Source: Cohaesibacter celericrescens | GTDB lineage: Bacteria; Pseudomonadota; Alphaproteobacteria; Rhizobiales; Cohaesibacteraceae | Length of the DNA stretch: 64,000 nt | Direction of reading: 5' to 3' | Assembly (NCBI RefSeq): GCF_002866925.1 | Contig: NZ_PKUQ01000050.1 | Location: 85,810 to 149,809 of the forward strand | Part shown: in pieces, positions 1 through 8,309 of the stretch | Layout of the letters: every line of letters begins with the position of its first letter | Numbering within the stretch: the stretch's first letter is position 1 | The notes under the pieces: model-generated | The model's database searches: none | The model's input: the letters and a program-made list of their open reading frames with translations, nothing else | Told to the model about the DNA's origin: nothing | Made by a program: the position numbers and the translations under genes

Positions 1-1287
1 CGTTCAAGCGTTTCAGGCATGTCTGCCCAGTCCAGCAAATTAAGTGCGGTCTCAGACAATATTATCAACTCGGCAACCGTTGGATACAAACGTGTGGAGA
101 CCGAATTCAGCTCCATCACAATGCCTTCGGGGTCAGGCACTTATAATTCGGGTGCCGTTGAAGCCCGCTCCCGTTACGCGATTTCAACAGCAGGCAACCT
201 TGATTTCACCACCAGTGTCACGGACCTAGCGATTGAAGGCAATGGCTTCTTTGTGGTTGCTGATAGCGATGGAACACCAGCTTTGACGCGTGCAGGACGT
301 TTTGTTGCTGATGACACCGGCGATCTAATCAATACAGCTGGTTATTATTTACAAGGTTATGATTTGGGAACGGGCGGGGTACCCGCTGTTGTCGCCAACT
401 CCATGGCCGGTATGACCACTGTTAATGTCGCCCAGATGCAGCTAGATGCCGACCCGACAACCGCAGGCTCAATGGGCGGAAACCTGCCATCAAATGCAAC
501 GGCAGTTTTGGCCGGCTCATGGCCAAGTGATAACGTTGCGGGCTCTGATTTTACAGCCAAAACATCAATGGTCACCTATGACAACCTAGGTAACGAAGTA
601 ACCGTCGATATTTACTTTACCAAAAAGAGTGCTTCTCCGGCCAGCTCTGTCTGGGAAGTATCCGTATTCAATCAAGCTGATGCAGATCCGGCAACCGGTG
701 GGTTCCCCTACGCTGCGGCTCCGACAAGCCCCCTTGGCACCCCTTACACCAACCCGCTAAGCACGACAGACCTGACCTTTGACAATACCACGGGAGATAT
801 CACTGGCACCGATTTTGTGCTGTTTGACATTCCCGATGGGCAAACCGGTGTAAATTTTTCACTCTCGGAAATGACCCAGCTGGCCAAAGAGTTCGGCAGC
901 GTGAATCCTGAAATGAACGGCAATCCGCCGCAAGCCGTCGAAAGCATATCCATCGATAGTGATGGAACGCTTTATGCGGTTTATGAGAATGGCAACCGCG
1001 AGGCACGCTTCAAAATCCCTCTGGCGAACGTCGCCAGCCCGGACAATCTCGATCCTATGGGTGGTGAAGTGTTCCGCACCTCTAGCGACAGTGGCGATGT
1101 GGTCGTTGGCTTTGCCGGAGAAAACGGACTAGGCACGATGCGCTCCATGGCCATTGAAAACTCCAACGTCGATTTGGCAACCGAATTGACCAATATGGTG
1201 GTTGCACAGCGGTCCTTTTCAGCCAACTCCAAAGTTTTTCAGACCGGATCTGATTTGCTGACCGAAGTGGTCAACCTCTCCAGATAG
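1..1287 (+). CDS. flgE: Flagellar hook protein FlgE (5' end outside window)
   Basis: This gene encodes the flagellar hook protein, which polymerises outside the cell into the curved joint between rod and filament. The frame is open from base 1; the first ATG (base 19) is internal, because the residues before it (RSSVSG) continue the conserved rod/hook N-terminus, so only about ten codons are missing. The N-terminal heptad region (SAVSDNIINSATVGYKR) and the C-terminal region (NSNVDLATELTNMVVAQRSF...) are the two parts of the coiled-coil D0 domain shared by rod, hook and hook-associated proteins; the variable D1/D2 domains lie between. It is followed 76 bases later by flgK, so it is probably the first visible gene of a hook-filament junction operon. 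The identification is firm; only the true start is unseen. Confidence 0.95.
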   Translation, partial: RSSVSGMSAQSSKLSAVSDNIINSATVGYKRVETEFSSITMPSGSGTYNSGAVEARSRYAISTAGNLDFTTSVTDLAIEGNGFFVVADSDGTPALTRAGRFVADDTGDLINTAGYYLQGYDLGTGGVPAVVANSMAGMTTVNVAQMQLDADPTTAGSMGGNLPSNATAVLAGSWPSDNVAGSDFTAKTSMVTYDNLGNEVTVDIYFTKKSASPASSVWEVSVFNQADADPATGGFPYAAAPTSPLGTPYTNPLSTTDLTFDNTTGDITGTDFVLFDIPDGQTGVNFSLSEMTQLAKEFGSVNPEMNGNPPQAVESISIDSDGTLYAVYENGNREARFKIPLANVASPDNLDPMGGEVFRTSSDSGDVVVGFAGENGLGTMRSMAIENSNVDLATELTNMVVAQRSFSANSKVFQTGSDLLTEVVNLSR

Positions 1288-1363
1288 CTCCGGTTAACGA
1301 GGCTACGCGACCCTTCCCTTTTGTCGCTCGCGTAGCCGCCTTCCATTTATACAGGTTCGTGTC

Positions 1364-2851
1364 ATGAGTCTTTCAGTTGCCCTGCAGGTCGCTCAATCTG
1401 CCTTAACGACCCGTCAGCGAGAAACCGCAATTCTGTCAAAGAATATCACCAGTGCGACGGAGGAAGGATACAGTCGCAAGACAGCTCTTATCTCTTCCCT
1501 GCGCTCAGAGGATGGTCAAAGTGGTGGTGTTTATGTCAGCGCCATTGATCGAGCCACCGATAGTGCTTTGTTCAGCAATTTGATCAGCTCCACATCAGCG
1601 GGCATGACCAGTGAGATCTTTCTTGATGGCGTAACCCGCCTTTCACAAACAATTGGCGATCCCCAGGAATCCCGATCCCCTAGCGCAACCTTGGGCCGCT
1701 TTGCCAATGCTTTGCAGCAATATAGTGCTGAGCCACAGAATACGGTTCTTGCCGGTGCTGTTTTGACGGGAGCACAGGATCTGGTCAACACACTGAACAC
1801 AGCAACCAGTGCTGTACAGACCGAGAGAGAGCGGGCCGATGCCTTGATTGCAGACTCGGTCAATTCAATCAATTCCCTGCTATCCAATCTGGAAGACGTC
1901 AATAAGGAGGTGATCCGCGGCACGCAAGCAGGCACGGACATTACGGATGCCCTCGATGAACGGGATCAAATCGTTCTGCAACTGTCCGAATTCATGGGTA
2001 TCAGGACAGAGACACGTGCCAACAACGACCTTGTGGTAACCACCGACAGCGGCGTCATGCTGTTTGAAACAACACCCCGATCGGTCAATTTTGAAGCGAC
2101 CAACAGCTATGTCGCAGGAACCACCGGCAACGCATTGATTGTAGACGGCGTCAGAGTTTCTGGTCCCGGAGCCAACATGGAGCTGAAAGAAGGCAAGATT
2201 GTCGGCCTGATGCAGATCCGTGACGAGGTAACGGTAACCTATCAAAACCAGCTTGATGAAATAGCCCGCGGCCTGATTACTGCCTTTTCAGAATCAGATC
2301 AGGTCGGCACCAATCCGGACCGCACAGGTCTGTTCACTTACTCCGGCTCCCCTACGGTTCCCGCTTCAGGTACGTTGGTTACAGGTCTGGCAGGGTCCAT
2401 TTCCATTGCCGCCTCCGTTGACCCCGATCAAGGGGGCGATATCAATCGCCTGCGCGACGGTGGCATATCCGAACCGTTTGACAGCGATTATGTCTATAAC
2501 ACGGGCGGTGAAGCCGGCTATGTGACACGCCTGCAAGACCTGATCACCAATGTCGATACGCCGATGACCTTTGATCCTGCAACGCAGGTGGACACCAGCA
2601 ATTCACTCACCGCTTTTGCTTCCTCTTCGGCCAGCTGGCTCGAAGGAGAACGCAAACAGGCCACCACCATCAATGAACAACACACTGTGGTTGTCACGCG
2701 GACGGCCGAATCCCTTTCCAATATCACGGGCGTCAATATTGATGACGAGATGCAGTCGATGCTGGAAATAGAGCGGAGTTATGCAGCGACCGCCAAACTC
2801 ATCACCACGATCAATCAAATGCTTGATCAACTTCTTCAAATCGCGGGGTAA
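1364..2851 (+). CDS. flgK: Flagellar hook-associated protein 1 FlgK
   Basis: FlgK (HAP1) forms the first of the two junction rings joining hook to filament. The 495-residue product is a little shorter than the enterobacterial protein, as usual in alphaproteobacteria. The N-terminus (residues 1-60, with ILSKNITSATEEGYSRK) is the flagellar rod/hook D0 motif. The C-terminal 45 residues (GVNIDDEMQSMLEIERSYAATAKLITTIN) are the matching D0 C-terminal helix that ends FlgE, FlgG and FlgK proteins. The middle is Ser/Thr/Asn-rich, as expected for an exported protein with no cleaved signal. It is separated from flgL by only 3 bases, so the two are almost certainly cotranscribed and coupled. Confidence 0.95.
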   Translation: MSLSVALQVAQSALTTRQRETAILSKNITSATEEGYSRKTALISSLRSEDGQSGGVYVSAIDRATDSALFSNLISSTSAGMTSEIFLDGVTRLSQTIGDPQESRSPSATLGRFANALQQYSAEPQNTVLAGAVLTGAQDLVNTLNTATSAVQTERERADALIADSVNSINSLLSNLEDVNKEVIRGTQAGTDITDALDERDQIVLQLSEFMGIRTETRANNDLVVTTDSGVMLFETTPRSVNFEATNSYVAGTTGNALIVDGVRVSGPGANMELKEGKIVGLMQIRDEVTVTYQNQLDEIARGLITAFSESDQVGTNPDRTGLFTYSGSPTVPASGTLVTGLAGSISIAASVDPDQGGDINRLRDGGISEPFDSDYVYNTGGEAGYVTRLQDLITNVDTPMTFDPATQVDTSNSLTAFASSSASWLEGERKQATTINEQHTVVVTRTAESLSNITGVNIDDEMQSMLEIERSYAATAKLITTINQMLDQLLQIAG

Positions 2852-2854
2852 GTC

Positions 2855-3904
2855 ATGAAAACCGGTTTTATATCTACATTGTCCCTGACCTCCGCCTCGC
2901 GTGGCTCCATTATGGAGCAGAGTGTGGCGTTGGCCAAACTGCAAACAGAAGTTTCCTCGGGGCGAAAATATGATGTCGGCCTCGATCTCGGCATAGGAAC
3001 CGGCGAAGCCATTTCCATGCGCAGCGAGTTCGAAAACCTCAACACCATTGTTGACACCAATGGGCTGGTTAAAAGCCGCTTGGATGTCACCGAGACCGGC
3101 ATGCTGAATGTACGCGACAGCGCGCAAACAATGCTGGCAACACTCGTATCCAGCATTGGTAGCGAAACAGGTCGTGAAGTAACCATCGCCGAAGCAAAAA
3201 ACAATCTCGAACAGCTTGTCGCGACATTGAACACCTCCTTCAGCGGCACCTATCTTTTTGCTGGAATCAATGTCGGAGAAACACCGATTACCGACTATTA
3301 CGCCACGGGTTCAGCCAACAAAACAGCAGTTGACACCACCTTTATGGCCGAGTTCGGCATGGCACAAAACAATGCAGGACTGAACAGCGTGACGGCGGCG
3401 CAAATGCAAAGCTATCTGGATGGCGCATTTGCCAATGAATTTGACAGTCCGGGCAACTGGAATGCCAATTGGTCAACAGCCACAGATCAGGAAATGGTCA
3501 ACCGGATTTCAACGTCCGAAACCATCGAGACGTCCATCAGTGCCAATATTGATCCCATGCGCAAACTTGCTATGGCCTTTACCATGGTCGCCGATCTTGG
3601 CGGTGAAAATATGACACAGAACACCTTTGATGTGGTGCTCAACAAGGCCGTTTCTATGCTCGGAGAGGCTATTGGTGAGCTCAACTCCAGCATAGGGCAG
3701 GTCGGCAATGCGCAGGCACGCGTGGCACGGGCATCAGACAAGTTGTCCCTGCAAACCGATCTTATCAACGAGCGCATTCTGGCGTTGGAGAATGTGAACA
3801 CAACAGAAGTTTCCGTCCTGCTTTCAAACGCTGTAACCCAGCTAGAGGTGACCTATGCCGTCACCAGCCGGATGCAGGGAATGAGCTTGTTGAACTATCT
3901 TTAA
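2855..3904 (+). CDS. flgL: Flagellar hook-associated protein 3 FlgL
   Basis: FlgL (HAP3) makes the second junction ring, next to flagellin, and is related to flagellin in both termini. The 349-residue product has a flagellin-type N-terminal helix (residues 20-130, including VALAKLQTEVSSGRKYDVGLD). Its C-terminal helix (about 260-349) ends in ALENVNTTEVSVLLSNAVTQLE followed by a leucine-rich tail, the family signature for filament-junction packing. It starts 3 bases after the flgK stop. The next gene, flaF, begins about 65 bases downstream. This flgK-flgL-flaF-flbT order is the one seen in many Hyphomicrobiales, where flagellin expression control is encoded next to the junction proteins. Confidence 0.93.
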   Translation: MKTGFISTLSLTSASRGSIMEQSVALAKLQTEVSSGRKYDVGLDLGIGTGEAISMRSEFENLNTIVDTNGLVKSRLDVTETGMLNVRDSAQTMLATLVSSIGSETGREVTIAEAKNNLEQLVATLNTSFSGTYLFAGINVGETPITDYYATGSANKTAVDTTFMAEFGMAQNNAGLNSVTAAQMQSYLDGAFANEFDSPGNWNANWSTATDQEMVNRISTSETIETSISANIDPMRKLAMAFTMVADLGGENMTQNTFDVVLNKAVSMLGEAIGELNSSIGQVGNAQARVARASDKLSLQTDLINERILALENVNTTEVSVLLSNAVTQLEVTYAVTSRMQGMSLLNYL

Positions 3905-3969
3905 ACACCCCGTTTGACCGGTGGTCCAACGGCATGTCTTTGGCTAACTCCTTTGTAGCAAGGGTCACA

Positions 3970-4320
3970 ATGTATAACACCTATTACGCGGAAAGCACGG
4001 CACTGTCGTGCGAGTTCAATCGCAACCACGAATGGTCTGCTTTGGATCAAGTGGTCACGGCATTAAAGACAGCAAAAGAGCACGGGCTTGTATCCTCTGA
4101 AGGGAAACAGGCTCTGCATAATACGATGATGGTCTGGAGCTTCCTGCTAGAAGACCTGAGCAACAGTGACAATGACCTGCCTGCGCAATTGCGCGCAGAC
4201 CTCATTTCCATAGGCATTTTTGTCATTAAGCAAGTGGGGCGTTTGCGCGAGGCGGAAACAGCCGAGATTGACGGCCTAATCGACATCAACACAACCATAA
4301 GGGATGGATTGAACCAATGA
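3970..4320 (+). CDS. flaF: Flagellar biosynthesis regulator FlaF
   Basis: FlaF is an alphaproteobacterial protein that works with FlbT in flagellin synthesis and secretion. I chose the ATG at 3970 (116 residues), not the upstream ATG at 3934. It gives the family's usual beginning (M-Y-x-x-x-Y-A-E), fits the usual length, and has an AAGGG ribosome binding site 6 bases before it. The most conserved stretch is WSFLLEDLSN through LRADLISIGIFVI and the final IDINTTIRDGL (residues 45-115). No membrane segment or signal is visible. Its stop overlaps the flbT start by 4 bases (ATGA), so the antagonistic pair FlaF/FlbT is translationally coupled. Confidence 0.9.
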   Translation: MYNTYYAESTALSCEFNRNHEWSALDQVVTALKTAKEHGLVSSEGKQALHNTMMVWSFLLEDLSNSDNDLPAQLRADLISIGIFVIKQVGRLREAETAEIDGLIDINTTIRDGLNQ

Positions 4321-4772
4321 AACCGTTGCAATTGACCTTCAAATCTGGCGAGCGTTTCTATGTCAACGGCGCTGTGATCAGGTTTCCAAAGAAAACCACG
4401 GTTGAGTTGTTAAACAATGTCGAGTTTCTGCTCGAAAGCCAGATCATGCAGATCAGCGAAACAACCACTCCTCTACGCCAGCTTTATTTTGTCGCACAGA
4501 TGTTGCTGACGTCCCCCAGCAACACAGATGACGCGCATGCGACATTTATGCATTTCTCCCGCAGTCTGGCCCAGACCCTGAAGCACTATCGCCTCTGCGC
4601 TGGTGTACAGGAAGTTGTCGACATGGTGAATGCTGGCAGCACCTACGAAGCCATGAAAAAAATCCGTGCGCTCTACCCCCTGGAAGCCAGCATTCTGGAT
4701 GGCTCCGCGCTTCACACGACGGAATCACTGGTGCAACCCCAAAAAGCAGCGGCCGCGGCCAATTATCTCTAA
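4317..4772 (+). CDS. flbT: Flagellin mRNA regulator FlbT
   Basis: FlbT is the post-transcriptional regulator that, in Caulobacter, binds the 5' leader of flagellin mRNA and destabilises it until the hook is complete. The 151-residue product has the family's N-terminal beta-rich half (LTFKSGERFYVNGAVIRFPKKTTVELLNNVEFLLES) and helical second half ending in alanines. Its length matches known FlbT proteins. It overlaps flaF by 4 bases and is followed 59 bases later by flgD. No flagellin gene is present in this window, so its RNA target must lie elsewhere. Confidence 0.92.
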   Translation: MKPLQLTFKSGERFYVNGAVIRFPKKTTVELLNNVEFLLESQIMQISETTTPLRQLYFVAQMLLTSPSNTDDAHATFMHFSRSLAQTLKHYRLCAGVQEVVDMVNAGSTYEAMKKIRALYPLEASILDGSALHTTESLVQPQKAAAAANYL

Positions 4773-4831
4773 CCCTCCGATCCGAACTGAAACATCTTCC
4801 GATCCACAGCAAATTCAGAGGATTTCCCACA

Positions 4832-5236
4832 ATGAGCGTCTCTACCGTCACCCCGTCGAGTTCTGTTGATACGACATCGAGTTCAACCTCATCAGCCATG
4901 CAAACCCAAACCATGGATTATGATTCATTTCTGCAATTAATGGTGACGCAAATGAAGAATCAGGATCCAACGGAACCAACCGACATGGGCGAGCAGATGG
5001 GGCAACTCGCGTCTTTCTCCAACGTCGAGCAAAATATTCAGACCAATAATAAGCTGGATGCGGTGCTTTCCCAACTTTACGTCAATCAGTCGGCGAGCCT
5101 GATTGGTAAAACAATCACCACCACCAATAATATTTCGGGACAAATCGAATCCGTCGGCATTTATTCCGATGGTGTTGTGGCAAAGCTGCAAGATGGTACA
5201 GACGTTCTTATAGGTCCCGGAGTGACAATCTCCTGA
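4832..5236 (+). CDS. flgD: Flagellar hook assembly (cap) protein FlgD
   Basis: FlgD forms the temporary cap that lets FlgE subunits polymerise, and is discarded when the hook is finished. The 134-residue product carries the diagnostic N-terminal motif MDYDSFLQLMVTQMKNQDPT (about residues 30-49), then MGQLASFSNVEQ. The C-terminal part is a short beta-rich segment rather than the full FlgD Ig/tudor domain of enterobacteria, as is common for short alphaproteobacterial forms. An AGAGGA ribosome binding site lies about 9 bases before the ATG. Its stop and the fliQ start share one base (TGATG). Confidence 0.92.
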   Translation: MSVSTVTPSSSVDTTSSSTSSAMQTQTMDYDSFLQLMVTQMKNQDPTEPTDMGEQMGQLASFSNVEQNIQTNNKLDAVLSQLYVNQSASLIGKTITTTNNISGQIESVGIYSDGVVAKLQDGTDVLIGPGVTIS

Positions 5237-5502
5237 TGAATGAAATGGACGCACTCGATTTGGTTCGAGCAGCATTCTGGACGATCATAGTCAGCTCTGG
5301 CCCTGCGGTTGGCGCAGCCATGGTCGTCGGCGTTGCGATTGCCCTGTTCCAAGCACTGACTCAGGTTCAGGAAATGACGCTGACCTTTATTCCCAAGATC
5401 CTCGTGATTTTTTTAACACTGATCGCCAGTGGTACCTTTATCGGTTCCCAAATTGCCAGCTTCACCGAGGTGGTTTATGACCGGATCGAACACGGCTTTT
5501 GA
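5236..5502 (+). CDS. fliQ: Flagellar type III export protein FliQ
   Basis: FliQ is a small inner-membrane component of the flagellar type III export gate (with FliP and FliR). The 88-residue product has two hydrophobic helices (roughly residues 12-40 and 52-75) joined by the conserved loop around ALTQVQEMTLTFIPK, the family signature. It overlaps the flgD stop by one base. The operon as seen ends here: flhA and fliR, which often follow fliQ in rhizobia, are absent and the next gene, thyA, is on the opposite strand 86 bases away. Confidence 0.94.
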   Translation: MNEMDALDLVRAAFWTIIVSSGPAVGAAMVVGVAIALFQALTQVQEMTLTFIPKILVIFLTLIASGTFIGSQIASFTEVVYDRIEHGF

Positions 5503-5587
5503 TAGGATACCAAGATTGTTGGATCGTCGTAAGCAGCACCCGCTAGATCCTCAGGATGCAGCAACAAAGTCCGTCATGCCACATACC

Positions 5588-6421
5588 CTATACCGCAATA
5601 GGTGCACGGATATGGGGATGCGGATCATATCCAACAATCTCGAAATCATCAAAACCATACTCGAAAATCGAGTCGGGTCGGCGCTTGATTTTCAATTGCG
5701 GCAATGAGCGCACCTCGCGTGTGAGCTGCATTTTCACTTGTTCAAAATGATTGGAATAGATGTGGGCATCACCGATGCTAATAACAATCTCACCAACATC
5801 CAAGTCACATTGCTGAGCCAGCATATGGGTAAGCAACCCAAGGCTGGCAGTGTTATACGGATTGCCCAAAAACAAATCGTTGCTTCGAATATAAAGGGAT
5901 GCACTTAACCGCCCACCGCCCACATAAAACTGATAGAAAGCGTGGCAAGGCGGAAGCGCCATTCTACCGGCTGCAGCATTTTCCTGCGGCGTCATTGTTT
6001 CATCGGGCAGAGCAGAAACATTCCAGCCGCTAATGATATGACGGCGTGAGTTCGGATTGTTTTTCAAACCATCCATAAGCGCTTGCACTTGATCATAGGA
6101 TTTACCATCAGGTCCCTGCCAAGCACGCCATTGCGCTCCATAAACGGGACCCAATTCTCCATCTTCAAGAGCCCATTCATCCCAAATGCTGACACCATTC
6201 TCTTTGAGAAACTTGGTATTGGTATCGCCACGCAAGAACCACAACAACTCGATAGCAATCGATTTAAAATGGAGCTTTTTGGTCGTCAACAGCGGAAACC
6301 CCTCGGTCAGATCATACCGAACCTGCCGCCCGAACACCGAACGCGTCCCTGTCCCAGTACGGTCGCCTTTATCAACTCCGCTTTCCATCACGTCTGAAAG
6401 CAAGTCTAAATAAGTCTTCAT
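5588..6421 (-). CDS. thyA: Thymidylate synthase ThyA
   Basis: ThyA methylates dUMP to dTMP using 5,10-methylene-tetrahydrofolate and releases dihydrofolate. The 277-residue protein shows the phosphate-binding arginine motif GDRTGTGT near residue 20, the catalytic cysteine in [11 protein letters not shown] (near residue 160), and [15 protein letters not shown] with DAHIYSNH for nucleotide binding. It is about 13 residues longer than the E. coli enzyme. The extra residues sit just before the catalytic loop (around [15 protein letters not shown]), an insertion common in alphaproteobacterial ThyA. Its usual partner folA is not adjacent; downstream it converges on fliQ and upstream is a 300-base gap. 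Confidence 0.97.
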   Translation of the reverse strand: MKTYLDLLSDVMESGVDKGDRTGTGTRSVFGRQVRYDLTEGFPLLTTKKLHFKSIAIELLWFLRGDTNTKFLKENGVSIWDEWALEDGELGPVYGAQWRAWQGPDGKSYDQVQALMDGLKNNPNSRRHIISGWNVSALPDETMTPQENAAAGRMALPPCHAFYQFYVGGGRLSASLYIRSNDLFLGNPYNTASLGLLTHMLAQQCDLDVGEIVISIGDAHIYSNHFEQVKMQLTREVRSLPQLKIKRRPDSIFEYGFDDFEIVGYDPHPHIRAPIAV

Positions 6422-6730
6422 TGAGCGCCCCTGACTCTACCTAAATAAATTGGCAGAGAGTATGTGTAATTTGAACCGTTTTCATAGAAACATTCTACGA
6501 ATGAATTGTTTACGCTGCCAATACGGCTCGACCAGTTCTGCAAAATGCCAAACACAGATCCAGTAGCGGTGCAGTCTCCATTGACTGCCTCATAATCAGG
6601 CTATATTGCAACAAATCCGGATATCCTTGCGTCTATGCCCCAACCGTCATGCCATATTTTGTGTTCTGATAGCTGATTCTGCAATCCATTCACAGCGCGG
6701 CATAATTCCGTGCCTTCGCTATCATTCCCT
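6422..6730. other. Intergenic region between thyA and ssrA
   Basis: About 310 bases with no supportable gene on either strand. A weak + strand promoter-like pair (TTGACT at 6581 and TATATT at 6602, only 15 bases apart) could start a longer tmRNA precursor. The region must also hold the thyA promoter on the minus strand, which I cannot pinpoint. Confidence 0.4.
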
Positions 6731-6759
6731 CTTTTAATCCCACCGACTAGTCCCTATAT
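6731..6759 (+). promoter_or_regulatory. Probable ssrA promoter
   Basis: CTATAT at 6754-6759 is a good -10 element. It is preceded 17 bases upstream by CTTTTA (6731-6736), a weak -35. A start about 7 bases after the -10 would fall at the first base of the GTCAC-TTCG-GTGAC hairpin that opens the tmRNA acceptor piece. This agreement is the main support. Confidence 0.5.
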
Positions 6760-6765
6760 TCAATT

Positions 6766-7095
6766 TGTCACTTCGGTGACTATGGCAATAAATGGCCTTT
6801 GTAATAAGCCTATCGGACCCGGGGGCGGTACCCGGCGCCTCCACCACAAGCACCGTTGCGAATGCAACGTCAGAAAGCGGTGTTTTTGCTGGGGGCGAAA
6901 TAGGATCGACGAGGGTGTAAAGATCGTGTTTTTGCTCGGCATTGTACCGCCGTTATCGGGCTATATTTTAGTTGCAAATGACAACTATGCAGGCTCACGT
7001 CTCGCTGCTGCTTAAGCAGTGCGACAAGCCACTTAAGCCCTAACCGGTTTGCTCGGTTAGGCGGGGTTCGGAGGCACCTGGCAACAGAAGCCTTC
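6766..7095 (+). ncRNA. ssrA: Transfer-messenger RNA, circularly permuted two-piece form
   Basis: tmRNA rescues ribosomes stalled on broken mRNA and adds a degradation tag. The alphaproteobacterial permuted layout is visible. The acceptor piece comes first: T-arm CCGGG / GGCGGTA loop / CCCGG, acceptor strand CGCCTCC, then encoded ACCA ending at 6846. The coding piece begins at 6891 with GGGGGCG, which pairs over 7 bp with CGCCTCC (one G-U). The spacer 6847-6890 is presumably removed in processing. The tag frame runs from GCA at 6974 to TAA at 7013-7015 and encodes ANDNYAGSRLAAA. Downstream helices, such as CCTAACCG with CGGTTAGG (7039-7061), belong to the pseudoknot region. A UUCG hairpin (6767-6780) marks the 5' end. 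The outer ends are estimated to within about 15 bases. sspB, the tag adaptor, follows directly. Confidence 0.93.
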
Positions 7096-7227
7096 ACTTA
7101 ATTTCGACAATCCTTTGACAATGGTTGATATCTGCCGCTGGAATAGGTATTGAGCGCCTGCCTCGCTTGACTTTGAGCAGCAGCCACTGACAATAGAACG
7201 GCAAATCTTCCAGAATTCGGAGGCCCC

Positions 7228-7803
7228 ATGAGTGAAGACCTGATCCGCTATGATATCCTTGCACAAGACGCTTTGCGAGGTGTGGTGAAAACGGTTTTGA
7301 CCGAAGTGTCACGCACCGGCCTTCCCGGCGAACACCACTTTTATATCACCTTTAACACCCATGGAACTGGCGTACGCATTTCGCCGCGGCTTTTGGCAAA
7401 ATACCCAGAAGACATGACCATCGTATTGCAGCATCAGTTTTGGGACATGACAGCCCACGAGCAGGCCATTGAAATCGGCCTCTCCTTTGATGGCATCCCG
7501 GAAAAACTTTATATCCCTTATTCCGCAATCATCACATTCATTGATCCCAGCGTCCATTTTTCATTGCAGTTCGAAGTTGAAACAGACGTCGAAGATGAGT
7601 TGGAGAGCCTTGATCTTGAAACAGATGAAGGATCCGAGGCAATCATCACCGTAATGGCGCCCACGTCGGAGCGGGACGAAGGCACAACAGCAGAATCTGC
7701 CGAAGAAGCCCAGACCGCATCAGACACATCGACCTCAAAAGAAGAGGATGATAAGTCAGATGGCGCTGAAGTGGTGTCATTGGATGCTTTTCGCAAGAAA
7801 TAG
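7228..7803 (+). CDS. sspB: ClpXP adaptor SspB (alphaproteobacterial type)
   Basis: SspB tethers ssrA-tagged proteins to the ClpXP protease and speeds their degradation. The 191-residue product has the folded tag-binding domain in residues 1-115 (LRGVVKTVLTEVS..., HHFYITFNTHGTGV, ...PYSAIITFIDPSVHFSLQF). An acidic Ser/Glu/Asp-rich flexible linker (about 120-180) follows. The extreme C-terminus VVSLDAFRKK is the conserved peptide that docks on ClpX. The start is fixed by GGAGG (7219-7223), 4 bases upstream. It lies about 130 bases after ssrA and is followed by two small genes in the same direction. The match to the alpha-type SspB family is firm; it was formerly annotated as a stringent starvation protein B-like protein. 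Confidence 0.93.
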   Translation: MSEDLIRYDILAQDALRGVVKTVLTEVSRTGLPGEHHFYITFNTHGTGVRISPRLLAKYPEDMTIVLQHQFWDMTAHEQAIEIGLSFDGIPEKLYIPYSAIITFIDPSVHFSLQFEVETDVEDELESLDLETDEGSEAIITVMAPTSERDEGTTAESAEEAQTASDTSTSKEEDDKSDGAEVVSLDAFRKK

Positions 7804-7847
7804 ACATTTTTCAGGGATCATCCCGCCAAAGGCACCTGTTAGAAGCA

Positions 7848-8048
7848 ATGGCCAGCATTATCAATCTCCGCCAAGCACGCAAAAGCAAGGCTCGCGTTGA
7901 AAAAGAACAACGAGCCGAGTCCAATCGTGCCAAATTTGGCCGCACCAAGGCGGAGAAGGCCAAACAAAACTCAGAATCCGATAAACTCAATCGGCATTTG
8001 GACGGTCACAAACTGACGACAGCCCCCGCAGACAGCGACGGCAGCTAA
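7848..8048 (+). CDS. DUF4169 family small basic protein
   Basis: A 66-residue, strongly charged protein with no hydrophobic segment (INLRQARKSKARVEKE..., RAKFGRTKAEKAKQ, then ...RHLDGHKL). This pattern matches the DUF4169 family, found almost only in alphaproteobacteria and of unknown function. The N-terminal two thirds are probably one long basic helix; nucleic-acid or ribosome contact is a guess from charge only. It lies 45 bases after sspB and 13 bases before a ribbon-helix-helix gene, a neighbourhood commonly conserved in Hyphomicrobiales, so cotranscription with sspB is likely. Confidence 0.8.
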   Translation: MASIINLRQARKSKARVEKEQRAESNRAKFGRTKAEKAKQNSESDKLNRHLDGHKLTTAPADSDGS

Positions 8049-8060
8049 TCTGGCACCCTC

Positions 8061-8309
8061 ATGAAAAAGCACTCAGTCACTATCGCAGGCCATCGCACAT
8101 CCATTTCTTTGGAAGACGAGTTCTGGACCGGACTGAAATCGCTGGCGGCCAGCCGCAATAAATCACTGGCTGACATCATCCGCCAAATCGACCGTGATCG
8201 CGGTGCAAACAACCTCTCATCAGCCATTCGCATTTCCGTACTCGATCATTACAAGGCTCAGATCCCTGACAACACGGATCTGACAGAACCCACTAATCCA
8301 ACTGAATGA
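8061..8309 (+). CDS. Ribbon-helix-helix domain protein (RHH_4 type)
   Basis: An 82-residue protein made almost wholly of one ribbon-helix-helix domain. The pattern AGHRTSISLEDEFW...LKSLAASRNKSLADIIRQID...NNLSSAIRISVLDHY is typical of the RHH_4 family of small alphaproteobacterial proteins, many annotated as putative aryl-sulfate sulfotransferase or arylsulfatase regulators without evidence. The beta strand (residues 4-10) would insert into DNA as a dimer. It is probably the last gene of the sspB operon. Its last 17 bases overlap, tail to tail, the 3' end of the minus-strand asmA-like gene. Target genes are unknown. Confidence 0.8.
   Translation: MKKHSVTIAGHRTSISLEDEFWTGLKSLAASRNKSLADIIRQIDRDRGANNLSSAIRISVLDHYKAQIPDNTDLTEPTNPTE

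Noticed and set aside
7039..7061. CCTAACCG...CGGTTAGG hairpin as a terminator of ssrA
   Set aside because: It lies inside the coding piece just after the tag and is a pseudoknot-region helix of tmRNA; no U-run follows.
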